The notes under the pieces were generated by a model. The model was not told the origin of the DNA. It was given only the letters and a program-made list of their open reading frames with translations, and did no database searches. DNA of 64,000 nt, from assembly GCF_036320965.1 (NCBI RefSeq), contig NC_092231.1, positions 27,889,894 to 27,953,893 of the forward strand, in the 5' to 3' direction. This DNA comes from Panulirus ornatus. Taxonomy: Eukaryota > Arthropoda > Malacostraca > Decapoda > Palinuridae. The position numbers were made by a program, and so were the translations under genes. Shown in pieces: positions 12,157 through 22,775 of this stretch. Positions within the stretch are counted from its first letter, which is position 1, and each line of letters starts with the position of its first letter.

Positions 12157-12246
<90 letters not shown>
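12157..12246. repeat. (TA)n microsatellite tail
   Basis: About 88 bp of TA directly after an A-rich stretch at the 3' end of the RTE-like copy. Confidence 0.95.
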
Positions 12247-12248
<2 letters not shown>

Positions 12249-13677
12249 AACACGTGAAACTGTCGCTTAAGTAACAATCTCAAGGTTAACCATTAAAAAA
12301 TAAAGTTGTTTGTTGACAAGAATAAGCGTCGCACTTCGAGGATTCCCTCATAATGACGCCTTACATCAGCACAACCAGCTTGCGCCGCTCAGCCGAGGGA
12401 GAACAGAGAGATACAATTATTGTTACAGAAGAGATGTAGGGAACCAGAGATGTGAGGGGGGGGGGGGTACATATGACCACAGTGTTGAAGGATCAACGGA
12501 TTACAAGGGTGAGAGATGTAAAGTACGAGTGATCTACCTGAACGTGGGTGATCATAAGGGAAAGACACACATTATGGAGTTCAGAGCCCGTATGTGGGAG
12601 TTGCCGCTTGTTTAATGTGGCACGGAAGGGAACAGGACCTGGGGACTTGAGGAACGGAACGATTATTTTCATATGGTGAAATCACTCTCGTGTGAAAGAA
12701 ATGTAACAGAAAAATACAAATAATGGTCAAGCCACTACCTCTGTCGATATCAACAGGCGGGAAACTGGTAACCTTACACATGCAAGAGACGTCTGTAGCT
12801 CTGTGGACAGCATGAGATGACGCTCTATCACCAAGGGAGTCCAAAGGCAAGAGAGGTGTGTGTGTGGACGGTAACAGAAACGTGTGTATTGTTACCTAAC
12901 ATCACTTGATGTGGATTCCTGTCCGTGACTGAAGCCTTCAACATAAAAAAAGGAAGTACCTTTACGGCAGAAACAGGAGAATGCATCAACCATATGGCCA
13001 TCCCTCAGTCCTAATGGAAGATATAACATGCTGGAGAAGGTCCAGCAACAATGACTGTACTGGATGAAGTGTGGGAGGTGAGCTACTGGGACAGACTGGC
13101 CGACCTACTACCCTAGGAGGAGGGAGAACATGACTGATTATAATACTGAAGTTCCTCCATCCATTACCCTGATGACCAGACCACCACATCTGAAGCTGTC
13201 GATGGAGAGAAATTCCTTGAAGTACAGAGCAGATGAACCGAGGAGGAACAACAAGGAAAAAGCGAATAAATATATTTCTAAAGTATCAGATAAGAAGAGC
13301 ATTGAGCCCATCAAGAGAGGTTGTATCCAGAAAACATAAAAAAAAGCCTAGGAAACAGTACGATGGAGAAGAGAGATTAAGAGATGGAACTCATACTTAC
13401 AGGAGTCATCTCACACACATTCCCTCAGCAGGTTTCCCAGAACCACCAGCCTACGTCAACTACAACTGGAAATAAGACAACAGCGTGTAATGAGGCAGGA
13501 GTTGCCCGACGCCTCACGTTCACTGGCCAAAAAGAGAGAAAAAAATAAGCACTTGGGTGGACGTGGCCCGTACCACAACATGGAGAACACCCAGGGAAGC
13601 TTGGCAAAAGTAGTATAGTATATGTGACTATGACTATTGAGGAGCCCAGTGATAAGGTAATGATAAACCCAGATAAC
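12247..13677. other. Mostly unique sequence
   Basis: No gene was recognised. It includes a poly-G run near 12455-12467. The piece 12908-12945 (GATGTGGATTCCTGTCCGTG and onwards) resembles 60082-60122 at the end of a Jockey-like remnant, so it may be a repeat terminus. Confidence 0.45.
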
Positions 13678-13725
13678 CTATGAGTACTTGGGGACTTATC
13701 GTGTTTCACTTTCCTCATGGTTATC
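13678..13725 (+). mobile_element. Possible solo Penelope-like terminus
   Basis: AGTACTTGGGGACTTATCG and GTTTCACTTTCCTCATGG match the terminal sequence of the Penelope-like elements at 22723-22755 and 23873-23910 with a few changes. No coding part adjoins it. Confidence 0.45.
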
Positions 13726-14099
13726 AGCACACCACTGTGACCTCTTGCAATATATACATAATATATATGTATATATATGTACATGATATTCCTGAAAATT
13801 CTGTTTAATAGTTTTCCTTACTATACTGTAGAACAATACGATGCAGGAGCGTGCCCAGTTCTACAGGAACTGGGTGACACAGGAGGATGGTCGACCCTGT
13901 AAACACAGTCACAAGAGCACGGAAAACTCTTATGACCACAGGTCAGGAGGATGGAGACGAACTGCCCATGGAAGGTCCTCACTCACACTACACCTCGATG
14001 GTGGGAGACATTACACGTAAAGTTACAACAAGTGGAACAGCGACGATCACGAACACCTGAGTTCTTCAGTTGGTCCGTCTAGTGAAACGCCGCGTCTTC

Positions 14100-17000
14100 G
14101 TTCAGACGAGGATGACCGGGACATCAGGAGGGACTGTGTTTCCTGTACAGTAGAGACAAAGATGCTCTGCCAACACACACGTACAACATACGTAGTGAGG
14201 ACACCTGAATATAAAGCGACAGTTATAGCTCAAGTTTGTGAACGACACGATGAATGGGGTGATGTTGTGACCACACCCGCGTTTGATCTCGGTGCTTCAA
14301 AGGCCAAGAGTCGCCAACTGGAGTCCACCAGTACAAAACGGCCACTTCAACAGCCGGGTCGGCCGGACGACGCTGCCAAACAAATTGCCTCCGACAGCAT
14401 CTGTGTCTTTACGCAGAGCATTGACGACTGTCAATATTCCATGGCAGAGGTATGGTACAAATGGACGAAGATAAACCAGGGTATGGCAAACATCTGAAAA
14501 GGACACTTCTTGAAAATTCTGGTGAAAATATCACAATAACGGACCTGCCAGGCCAGACCGGAGCTGCGACCTTTCCAGACAATGCCCATTACATCCAGCA
14601 TGAAAGTTGGCATCGTCAAGTCTCAGAGGAGACAACAGAACGAAAGCGCATCATTGAAGCAGGAGCGGTTCTTGTGAGGGAAGATGGAAGATCTGTGACG
14701 GAGATGTACATTTGGCCAAACAGCCAATCACTTGGTTCCTGAAACTCCGAAATATTTTGTTAATAGTGAGGTGATCCCACGTAGAGCAATACCAACTCCG
14801 TTGAGAAAAACATTGTAGTTAACATGACTGCCAGTCAACCACGATCATTCATTTCATCTAATCTCGCTAGCGTTGCAGTGTACATATATGGTAGGTATGG
14901 CTGCAAACACCTCATCACCTTCCTTCATAATCTGGGGCTTCCTGATGGCTACGGTGAGACGCTCTTCATGATATCCCAGTTTGTAGACACTCCAGTGGAG
15001 GGATCCTCGCGGTCAGCCACTGACAATGAAGCCCTTCACCATCCACACTTCGGATGTTCACACTACGTGCCACACCTTAGGTGGCATCACATGCCTCACT
15101 CCTGCCAGCCTTACGGGCAACATTGCACCAGCGCTACAAATAAATGCTTGACTCCTCGCTATGATGACTGGCTCATCTGGAAATGTACTGAGTCAGACTT
15201 AAAACCAGCCAGACACGTCAGGACTTCACAGAATCTCCATTCAAGTTCTGCCTCTTTCCCTAGATATGGCAGCTCAGTCTTTAGCGAGAGTGGTGAAGGT
15301 TGACCACCTGTGGACAGCAGGATGTGCGGTGGATTATGACCACGACCTTCCTGGACCAACTTAATTCAGTGAGTGAAGCGGGACTCGGGAGCTTATAAGA
15401 TCAACGCTATGGATGATCCTCCCTTGACCCAACCAAGGTCAGTACTATCTACACAGCCTTCCCTTTGCAGTTAACGAATGCATGAAACAAGCGAGGCATC
15501 ATGCATGTCACGTTTGATCACCCACTGCTCGCAGATCATGACATTGTTGCGTCGTCCCAACAGAACCTTGGGAATGCATCCTGAGGCTGGGTGAGTTTCA
15601 TCTGCGGCTGTCTCGCATGGCAGCGAGTGGACTGCAAAAGCAGCGGAACATCGACAGTTTCCCCACTTGATGACGGTCATATCTACACTTCCTCACTCAG
15701 TCATCACCGCCGCTATCCTCATCAGGGACTCAAACTCCTTTGATGAGGAATTCCAATTCGTCAGTCGTATCAGGACTCCCTGGCTGTGGAGTTCACACAT
15801 CAGGTTGGTGAAGGATTGTCAACCGTCGGCAGAGTGTGTGACCAGACAACCATAACCCACAGGAGAGCCATGCTGTGGTTGCTGAACTACGAGCAAGTGA
15901 CCATCACGAAGCCGTTTGTACGAGAGGACAAGTGATTTGTATCTAATATTCCGTGAAGCAAAGGCTGCCCTACTTGCATGCAGATGAACACCTTACCACC
16001 ACCACATCGGGTTATCTGCACGGTACGTGAGGAAAATCTTTCCTTGGAAGAAGAGGACCACAAGCGTGTCTCAGGGTATGGCTTTCCACCCGCCGCAGAA
16101 GCAACAAGTTCTGGCGTGGCGTCTGGTCAGACACGACCAGTGATCAGGTAGTGATGAGGGCCACGAGTACGAGGCATTACAGGAAGTATACTGACCAGGT
16201 GGATCCAGGCACTACCCTAGACTGTTTCTTACTACAACGTCCTGGAAGCCTTTACTGAGGTTCAACTCGGAACCACACAAGGAGCTTAGGCCGTTAAACA
16301 GACACGCGAAGGACAGCGATGTCGAGCACTTCACTAAGTTGATGAATACACTCAACCACTTGAACCTAAACAACCAAACATCTTTCTCTCTTTATCTACG
16401 GGGACTGTCGCTGGTGAGACGGTGAACTGCGATGATGCAGTGGGCGTTGCTGGTGAGACACAGATATGAGAGGACAGACATTTGCAGACGTGAAACTGCA
16501 GCACAAAAACGTAAGAGACGTTCTCTGTGTTACTAGAAAACCTTCGTCACAGTGTACGTTCAGGAGATGTGGTAAACCCACAACAAATGTTCCACCTCAT
16601 CCTGCTGTCACTCGTGGATCACACTGGCGCCACCTGGCAACATACTTGTACCTCACCCAAGTCTCCAGTCTTCAGCCACCAGCCACCAGCATCCCTCCCC
16701 AAACCTCAGCCCGCACCCCCTAGCCCCCAAACCACAGCTTCCCCCCCCCCCCCCAACCATCTTTGATGAGGCTTCCATGAGAGAGCAACAAGATCTATGA
16801 TGGCGTCCTCGCTGCTCTCCTCCGTCCCTTATAAAGTAAGGTGTTGGCCAGGATACACTTACGTTGTGGTCGGAGGTTAACCTTCCCTACTCTGCAGTGT
16901 GGCCTCGTCCTGCCACCTGTGCAGCATGTGTAAGATCCATCATGAACGACACACAACACAGGCGCTCCATGAGTGTTCTGGACCACCAGACACACCACAA

Positions 17001-17900
17001 AAGAAGGTCAGCATAACGCACATCTGCTGACGCTGTATCACAACAGCCCCTCAGGAAAACTTCCCCGGAAATAAGGGAAGAGAAGAGCGTGATCATCACA
17101 ATAATCTCTCAACGTGTACCAGGTGTGCCAACACAGGTGAGGGAGGCGACCAGTCATGTGGACACTTTGTTTCCTCCGCTGTAGCCTCGCTGGTGAGGGA
17201 CATTTTGTCGTCCTGCTCGGCTCTGACGCAGATCTGACCATGATCCTTGTGGCATTGACTTCCACAGACTTTAATGCCTTGCTGTCAAATCCCGGCGGAG
17301 GCAAAACCCGGAAGAAACTTTTTGAAATCAAATTAATGTGGAAGTTATGGTTAACATGAAGGGTAACCTCCTGTTCCTTCAGGCTATCACCGTATGACAC
17401 ATCAGCTCCAGAACGACAAGATCATCTGAAACAAATAAAACCAGTCGTCCAAGTCTTCCATCACCTCTTTACAACACATGAAAAACATTGCTCAAGCTGG
17501 AGGAGGATTCTTACCGTCACTCTCAAGTGCATCATATGGTAAAGATTGGTATGAGGACAAGTGCGATGTGTTCAGTTGAGAAAATGCTGAGGAAAAACCA
17601 CAAAGAACCTCTCTCAGCCGGGGACCTTGCTAGGCATGGACGCTGCCGCTCGCCAACAGAGCCCGCGGTGCATCTGCTGATGCAGTGACTCCGGCATGAG
17701 ATGGATCCTCCACTGGGGACGGACCACTGGGAACATAACCCTGCTGCCAACATCTACTGCCTTGCCATCACAATCAGAAAACGACGCATGATCATCAGAC
17801 GTCGACCAGCAAGGATTGCTCAGCATGTAACAGTGGCGGACGGTCATGTAGCGCCTCCCTCACACACTGCTGGAGCTTGTGAGCCAGACTCTGGTGGCGA
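14100..17900 (+). pseudogene. Decayed copy of a large unnamed repeat-encoded protein family
   Basis: Broken plus-strand frames give, in a consistent order, segments that I recognise from memory as shared by many unnamed, multicopy, roughly 1000-residue or longer invertebrate proteins. Segments: TPEYKATVIAQVCERHDEW (about 14190), QQPGRPDDAAKQIA then DDCQYSMAEV (14350-14450), then in another frame GKHLKRTLLENSGENIT and LPGQTGAATF (14480-14575), QPRSFISSNLASVAVYIYG and KHLITFLHNLG (14835-14940), HTLGGITCLTPASL (15071-15112), VTFDHPLLADHDIVAS (15507-15554), VNCDDAVGV (16424-16450), GSDADLTMILVAL (17218-17256) and HWEHNPAAN (17725-17750). Spacing agrees with one long protein of which each part is frameshifted. 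I cannot name a domain family or function. Multicopy occurrence suggests a transposable element or element-borne gene. The later parts (15900-17400) are the least certain. Confidence 0.6.
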
Positions 17901-18607
17901 GTGAGGACCGTCAGGGAGGAAGTCTGCATCTTTTCTTCCCAGTTCTCTACAGTGAACTATGTTACGTCTGGCACCGCTGACGACGCTGGGCCGTATGTCT
18001 CGTTTTCGTTAACATCATTACACCCAGAGCGAGGCGAGCATTCTGACGTCATACGTAAACTAGACCCAATACTGTGGACATGTTTCCAAAGTAAATATAT
18101 GAGACTTAGTTTTTTTGAGTTTCAATTACAATTCTGAGTGTTCTCTTGGTTTCAGGAAGCTGTGGAACACCCCTCCTCTCTAGCATGAAAATATCTTACT
18201 GAAGAGAAAACGAAAAATTTTCAAGACATATTTCTCTACGACACACATGGAAATTTTTCGATTTTCAATGTATTGTTATTAATAATCTATCGTGAACACT
18301 ATACAAAATTTCTGTACCGTTTCTGGCACATGCTTAACCTAAAGGTAAGTTTTATCAGGAAGCTCTACATAGACGGATGACACACAGTAAACTAGTCTTT
18401 CCAAAAGTTTGTTGTCTTCTTCGAATCATGTAGCCTGTGGTAGTGCCAGCGTGCAAACGAACACACAGCCACACACGCATAAGACCACTAGATCGCTTCG
18501 AGGTGGTCTGCACACGGAAGAGGGTCAGAGACTCACATTAGTGTGGTCGAACAGGAAGGCAAACAGGTAATTCAGAGAGACGAACCCGCATACTGTCAGT
18601 GGTTTGT
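17901..18607. other. AT-rich unique sequence
   Basis: No exon, RNA or repeat was recognised between the decayed family copy and the 41-bp array. Confidence 0.45.
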
Positions 18608-19248
18608 GATGGTCCGTCATGATCGTCCCACGTGTCCATCATGTGCGTCATGGTCCGTCATGATCGTCCCACGTGTCCATCATGTGCGTCATGGTCCGTC
18701 ATGATCGTCCCATGTGTCCATCATGTGCGTCATGGTCCGTCATGATCGTCCCACGTGTCCATCATGTGCGTCATGGTCCGTCATGATCGTCCCACGTGTC
18801 CATCATGTGCGTCATGGTCCGTCATGATCGTCCCACGTGTCCATCATGTGCGTCATGGTCCGTCATGATCGTCCCACGTGTCCATCATGTGCGTCATGGT
18901 CCGTCATGATCGTCCTACGTGTCCATCACGTGCGTCATGGTCCGTCATGATCGTCCCACGTGTCCATCATGTGCGTCATGGTCCGTCATGATCGTCCCAC
19001 GTGTTCATCATGTGCGTCATGGTCCGTCATGATCGTCCCACGTGTCCATCATGTGCGTCATGGTCCGTCATGATCGTCCCACGTGTCCATCATGTGCGTC
19101 ATGGTCCGTCATGATCGTCCCACGTGTCCATCATGTGCGTCATGGTCCGTCATGATCGTTCCACGTGTTCATCATGTGCGTCATGGTCCGTCATGATCGT
19201 CCCACGTGTCCATCATGTGCGTCATGGTCCGTCATGATCGTCCCACGT
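18608..19248. repeat. 41-bp minisatellite, about 15 copies, in a kinase intron
   Basis: The unit is TCATGATCGTCCCACGTG followed by TCCATCATGTGCGTCATGGTCCG. Copies are almost identical, and nearly every unit contains the palindrome CACGTG (one has TACGTG, and near 18930 a second CACGTG arises). It lies about 200 bp beyond the donor site of the kinase exon in gene orientation. Confidence 0.96.
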
Positions 19249-19365
19249 CGTCCTCAGCTCCACACCTGAGCTCCTGACCTGATCCTGACCCAACACTTCA
19301 CCCCCTCGGCTACGTCATCGTCAACCCAGCATGATGGGGCACAGGAAGAGTGGAATAACTGCACC

Positions 19366-19371
<6 letters not shown>

Positions 19372-19435
<64 letters not shown>
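19372..19435. repeat. (AG)n microsatellite next to the exon donor
   Basis: About 64 bp of AG on the plus strand. On the minus strand it is a CT tract that starts 11 bases into the intron after the kinase exon donor. Confidence 0.97.
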
Positions 19436-19438
<3 letters not shown>

Positions 19439-19446
19439 ACACTGAC

Positions 19447-19581
19447 CTCCTGAGTACTTTGATTTCGTTCTCGAGCGAGTCTTCTTTGCCTTTGAGGGCC
19501 TTCTTGTCGATGATCTTGATGGCCACCACGTGCGAGGGGTCGTCCTTCACCTCAGCCAGACGCACCTGCGAGAACGCACCC
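19447..19581 (-). CDS. CaMKI: Exon of calcium/calmodulin-dependent protein kinase type I (N-lobe)
   Basis: This minus-strand exon of 135 bp has clean borders: acceptor TTGCTCCTGCAG before 19581, with a branch-point-like TACTAAT at 19615-19609, and donor AG|GTCAGT at 19446. It begins with the last base of a split codon, encodes 44 residues and ends with two bases of the next codon. The protein starts GAFSQVRLAEV (end of the glycine-rich loop and strand beta 2), has VVAIKIIDKKALKG with the ATP-binding lysine of the VAIK motif, then SLENEIKVLR with the helix-C glutamate. AIKIIDKKALKGKE and ENEIKVLR are typical of CaMKI and not of CaMKII or CaMKIV. The family phosphorylates Ser/Thr targets after calmodulin binding and CaMKK activation. 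The neighbouring exons were not found; the gene must extend through very repeat-rich introns on both sides. Confidence 0.9.
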
Positions 19582-20335
19582 CTGCAGGAGCAAACAACCA
19601 GGAGGATCATTAGTACACACACACACACCTCAGCTACACACTGGGACAAAAATTATCAGGGCTAAACACAGGGATACATCCAAGAGAGACGCCGATCTTC
19701 ACCTCCGTCAGGGGACGTCGGGGGAGGTTATCCTGGGAAGGAAAAGATAATATTCTTATTTGAAACAAAATATTATTTCTTTGCTGACAATGTACAGCTT
19801 TATTAGGGGGAAGAATGGCTCCAGAACACACGTTAAAAGTAAAGGAAAATAAAGAGAAATAATAATAACAAAAATACATAAGGATAAACATCAGTATTAA
19901 AAAGGATAAAAATTGATAACAAACACAAATATCAATAATGATAGAGTACTGAAATGGGTTCAGTCGGAGAATATCTGGGGAAAATATTGGGTAATAACCC
20001 CTGCAGTTATGACGTGGTATCTTTGAGTACGATAGTTTATCAGTGTGCTGGCGGGTTGTTATCGTACTGAGAGGGTGCTCGGGAGGTGGCCGTCGTACTC
20101 GAGGGATAAAGTCGTCGTAATCAGAAGGTGAAGCTGTCCTTCTCAAGGGTCTACCTACTCTCTCCAGACCTGAGCAACGGTGATGTCATCTCTCTTGACT
20201 CATCTGGCCGCCCCATCATGACTCACTCGCATGTGATGGTGCAAGTGTCATCATCTTAGGTCTATATTTTCAATACCTAATTATCAAAAACTTAAGTTTA
20301 TGGGAAGTTGAAGGGGTGGGGGTGGTGGAGACATA
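19582..20335. other. CaMKI: Upstream intron of the kinase gene (inferred)
   Basis: In gene orientation this lies 5' of the kinase exon. The branch point and pyrimidine tract sit at 19583-19615. The remainder is AT-rich with no second exon recognised. Confidence 0.55.
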
Positions 20336-20337
20336 CA

Positions 20338-20347
20338 TGTGTGTGTG

Positions 20348-20411
<64 letters not shown>

Positions 20412-20419
20412 GTGTGTGG
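20338..20419. repeat. (TG)n microsatellite
   Basis: About 80 bp of TG with two single-base interruptions. Confidence 0.95.
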
Positions 20420-20790
20420 TATGTCAGCTCCAGGCTTAACGCAGCCATCCCTCCATCACGCAGGAGGGCACACTGCGTTCCCTGGGATCAACAAAACGAA
20501 AGAAGAAGAAGAGAGAGAGGGACCAGATGACAACCAGTGTTGTCACGTTTATCTAACCTGTAGGATAGTTTAGTATTACTGACGTATAGTTTGTTACTGA
20601 TATGATGGGAATGTTATAACTTGCAAGTAAGGATATACATCATCACTGGTGTCGCTATATGAGGGCAGGTGACCAGACCTGGTGACACCAGCTGTGGCAG
20701 CAGCGGTGATGTGGTGGGAGCCAGGGGATCGTGAGGTCAACTGCGGGAGGCTGGCACCCCTACCACAGAAGATCTCCCATCACATCATTC

Positions 20791-20794
20791 CCAC

Positions 20795-20858
<64 letters not shown>
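20791..20858. repeat. (GA)n microsatellite
   Basis: About 66 bp of uninterrupted GA. Confidence 0.96.
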
Positions 20859-20859
<1 letters not shown>

Positions 20860-20863
<4 letters not shown>

Positions 20864-21275
20864 GTTATGGGTACTCTGGTAAGATGGTTTAGCTGGTAAT
20901 AAGCACATTATGACACTGTGAGAATAATATACAGAATTAGCGCGTAAGGTCCTCCATAGCATGTATCATGAGTACAGCTTTATGTCAACGACAGAAATTA
21001 AATTGTCAGAGTCCTGAAAGACACGAGATCGTCCATAGCAGGTCACACAAAGGATCAGGTGAGTTCTCACCGCCATGTTCTAAGACTAGCGGCTTAACCC
21101 CATGGAGCGGAGAGGACATACGTACATAAAAATGCCGGGTCTCAGTTGGGGAGGGTCAAGCTGTGTGGAGACGGAGCAGGTGAGACGCACCATGGATGTG
21201 CTCAGGGCGTGCCTGACCCAGCGGGCGCGGTACGACCGACATGACCGGGAGGACGGGGTCCATCGCTAGGTCATG

Positions 21276-21316
<41 letters not shown>

Positions 21317-22000
21317 ATCCGCCGCGAACTGTTCATAATCCACAGATAAGATCATATTTCAAGGACGTGTGTGACCAACTGATGCTCCCTTTCGTGAACT
21401 TTTAACACCAGCGACGTGAGGCGAAGCCGCTTCTCAGTAATATGCTGTGTGGCAGGAACTACAGCAAACAGCTTGTTGTGACATGTCAACAGGTTAAGTG
21501 CATTTCCCCTAATTCTTCCTTTGCCCGTAAGTTTTGTATCGTGAGTTACCTCAATTGTGTTTACTTTTAAGATGTCAGGCGAGCACCGGCAGCCCCATTG
21601 TTGAGACTCGGCAGGCTACTGTGTTGTGGGGTAATTCTCCCTTTTCTCATCGCTTTGGTATTGTAGGATTTGCCTCATTCGCAGTCAATATTGACTTCAA
21701 TATCTCGCTTGGGTGACTACCCCAACTTTTTTGACACATTTCCCCATGCAAGATGACTGACTATGTCGGCAATGTTGCAACTGGGTTTGGACGTGTACTT
21801 CCACTGCCATATTATTTGTGCTCTACTGGGTCTGTACGTCATATTACTTGTATTATGTCATTATATTCAGGTATTAAAGGTGAGAATGTTATCCTCCTTT
21901 CCTTAACCTACAGGAAAGTGAGTGGTCGCAGCAAGCTTGGTGGTCCACCGGCCTAACTGGGCCATTAATGTCCTTAATAAGAGGTTTTACCGAAAGCATG
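20860..22000. other. Unique sequence with a short (AC)n
   Basis: An (AC)n tract at 21281-21315. No gene was recognised; short frames near 21534 and 21753 have no family signal. Confidence 0.45.
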
Positions 22001-22004
22001 ACTT

Positions 22005-22755
22005 ATGGGCCTTACTTAACAATTTAGTACCTTCCATCAAATTTACCGAAGAAAATGAAAATATTGTTACGTTACCATTCTTTAGATTGCATGATCCATA
22101 GGAAAGGAAACAACTTTAAGTTTAGCATACACAGAAAACCAACCAATGTATGCTCATATATCCATTATCACTCATCTCAAAATGACAGAGTTAAATTATC
22201 ATTTCACTCTATGTTCCTTAAGACATTATGTATTTGCACTCCAGAGTTTATTGGTGATGAGTTTGAGAAGATATATTCTACTAGATGCAAGCTAAAGTAC
22301 CCTAGATCTTTCATTGATAAATCCCGTAAGTTACTAAAGAAATCATTTTATAGAGTTGAACTCAAACCTTTCATTGATACCAAGAATCTTTTAGTTCTCC
22401 CTTTTAATAATAATTTTACTTTACTTCTCATGTTGCTTAAACCCTTTAATGCAAAAGTTGCCTTCAGCAACAATAATACTGTACAGAATATCTTAATCAG
22501 GAACTCACCCGTAAATTCTCCTGGATGCATCTATAAAGTGCCAAATTGGATAGCTTGATTGTTGATACAATTTGTAAACAATTCCCCTTCTTGTCTACAT
22601 AATAAGTTTATGATACGCTCGTTGTCTGTCTTGGACAATCACTTGTTTACCAAATGGTGTTGTATATCAACTGACATATTTCTATCTTATATCTCCCCTG
22701 ATGACGTGATTATTACATGAAAGTGCACTTGGGAACTTATCGTGTTTCATTTTCC
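22005..22755 (+). mobile_element. Penelope-like element copy 1, endonuclease deleted, 3' terminus kept
   Basis: The open frame at 22055-22558 matches the later part of the reverse transcriptase region of copy 2 from LDCMIHRKGN through RKPTNVCSYIHYH to DTKNLLVLPFNNNFTLL, so it is the same lineage. After GCIYK (about 22535) it jumps to the sequence that in copy 2 lies near 23705 (TTGATTGTTGATA), removing the GIY-YIG endonuclease. The 5' part including the catalytic YVDD box is also missing. The 3' region retains GTTTACCAAATGG near 22645 and the CCCCTGATGA to GTGTTTC terminal block at 22695-22748. It is followed directly by copy 2 in the same orientation. Confidence 0.88.
22694..22734 (+). ncRNA. 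Hammerhead-ribozyme-like motif in the Penelope terminus
   Basis: CTGATGA core at 22698-22704; possible stem II GTG/CAT (22706-22708 with 22716-22718) around loop ATTATTA; GAAA at 22719-22722; palindromic stem III AGTGCACT at 22722-22729; cleavage position T22730; stem I TCCC (22694-22697) with GGGA (22731-22734). One unpaired base at 22705 departs from the textbook core, and stem III has no loop, so a dimer would be needed. Penelope-like elements are known to carry hammerhead motifs in their terminal repeats, which makes this plausible. Activity is untested. Confidence 0.5.
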
Positions 22756-22775
22756 ATATAAAGATTACCTGAACT

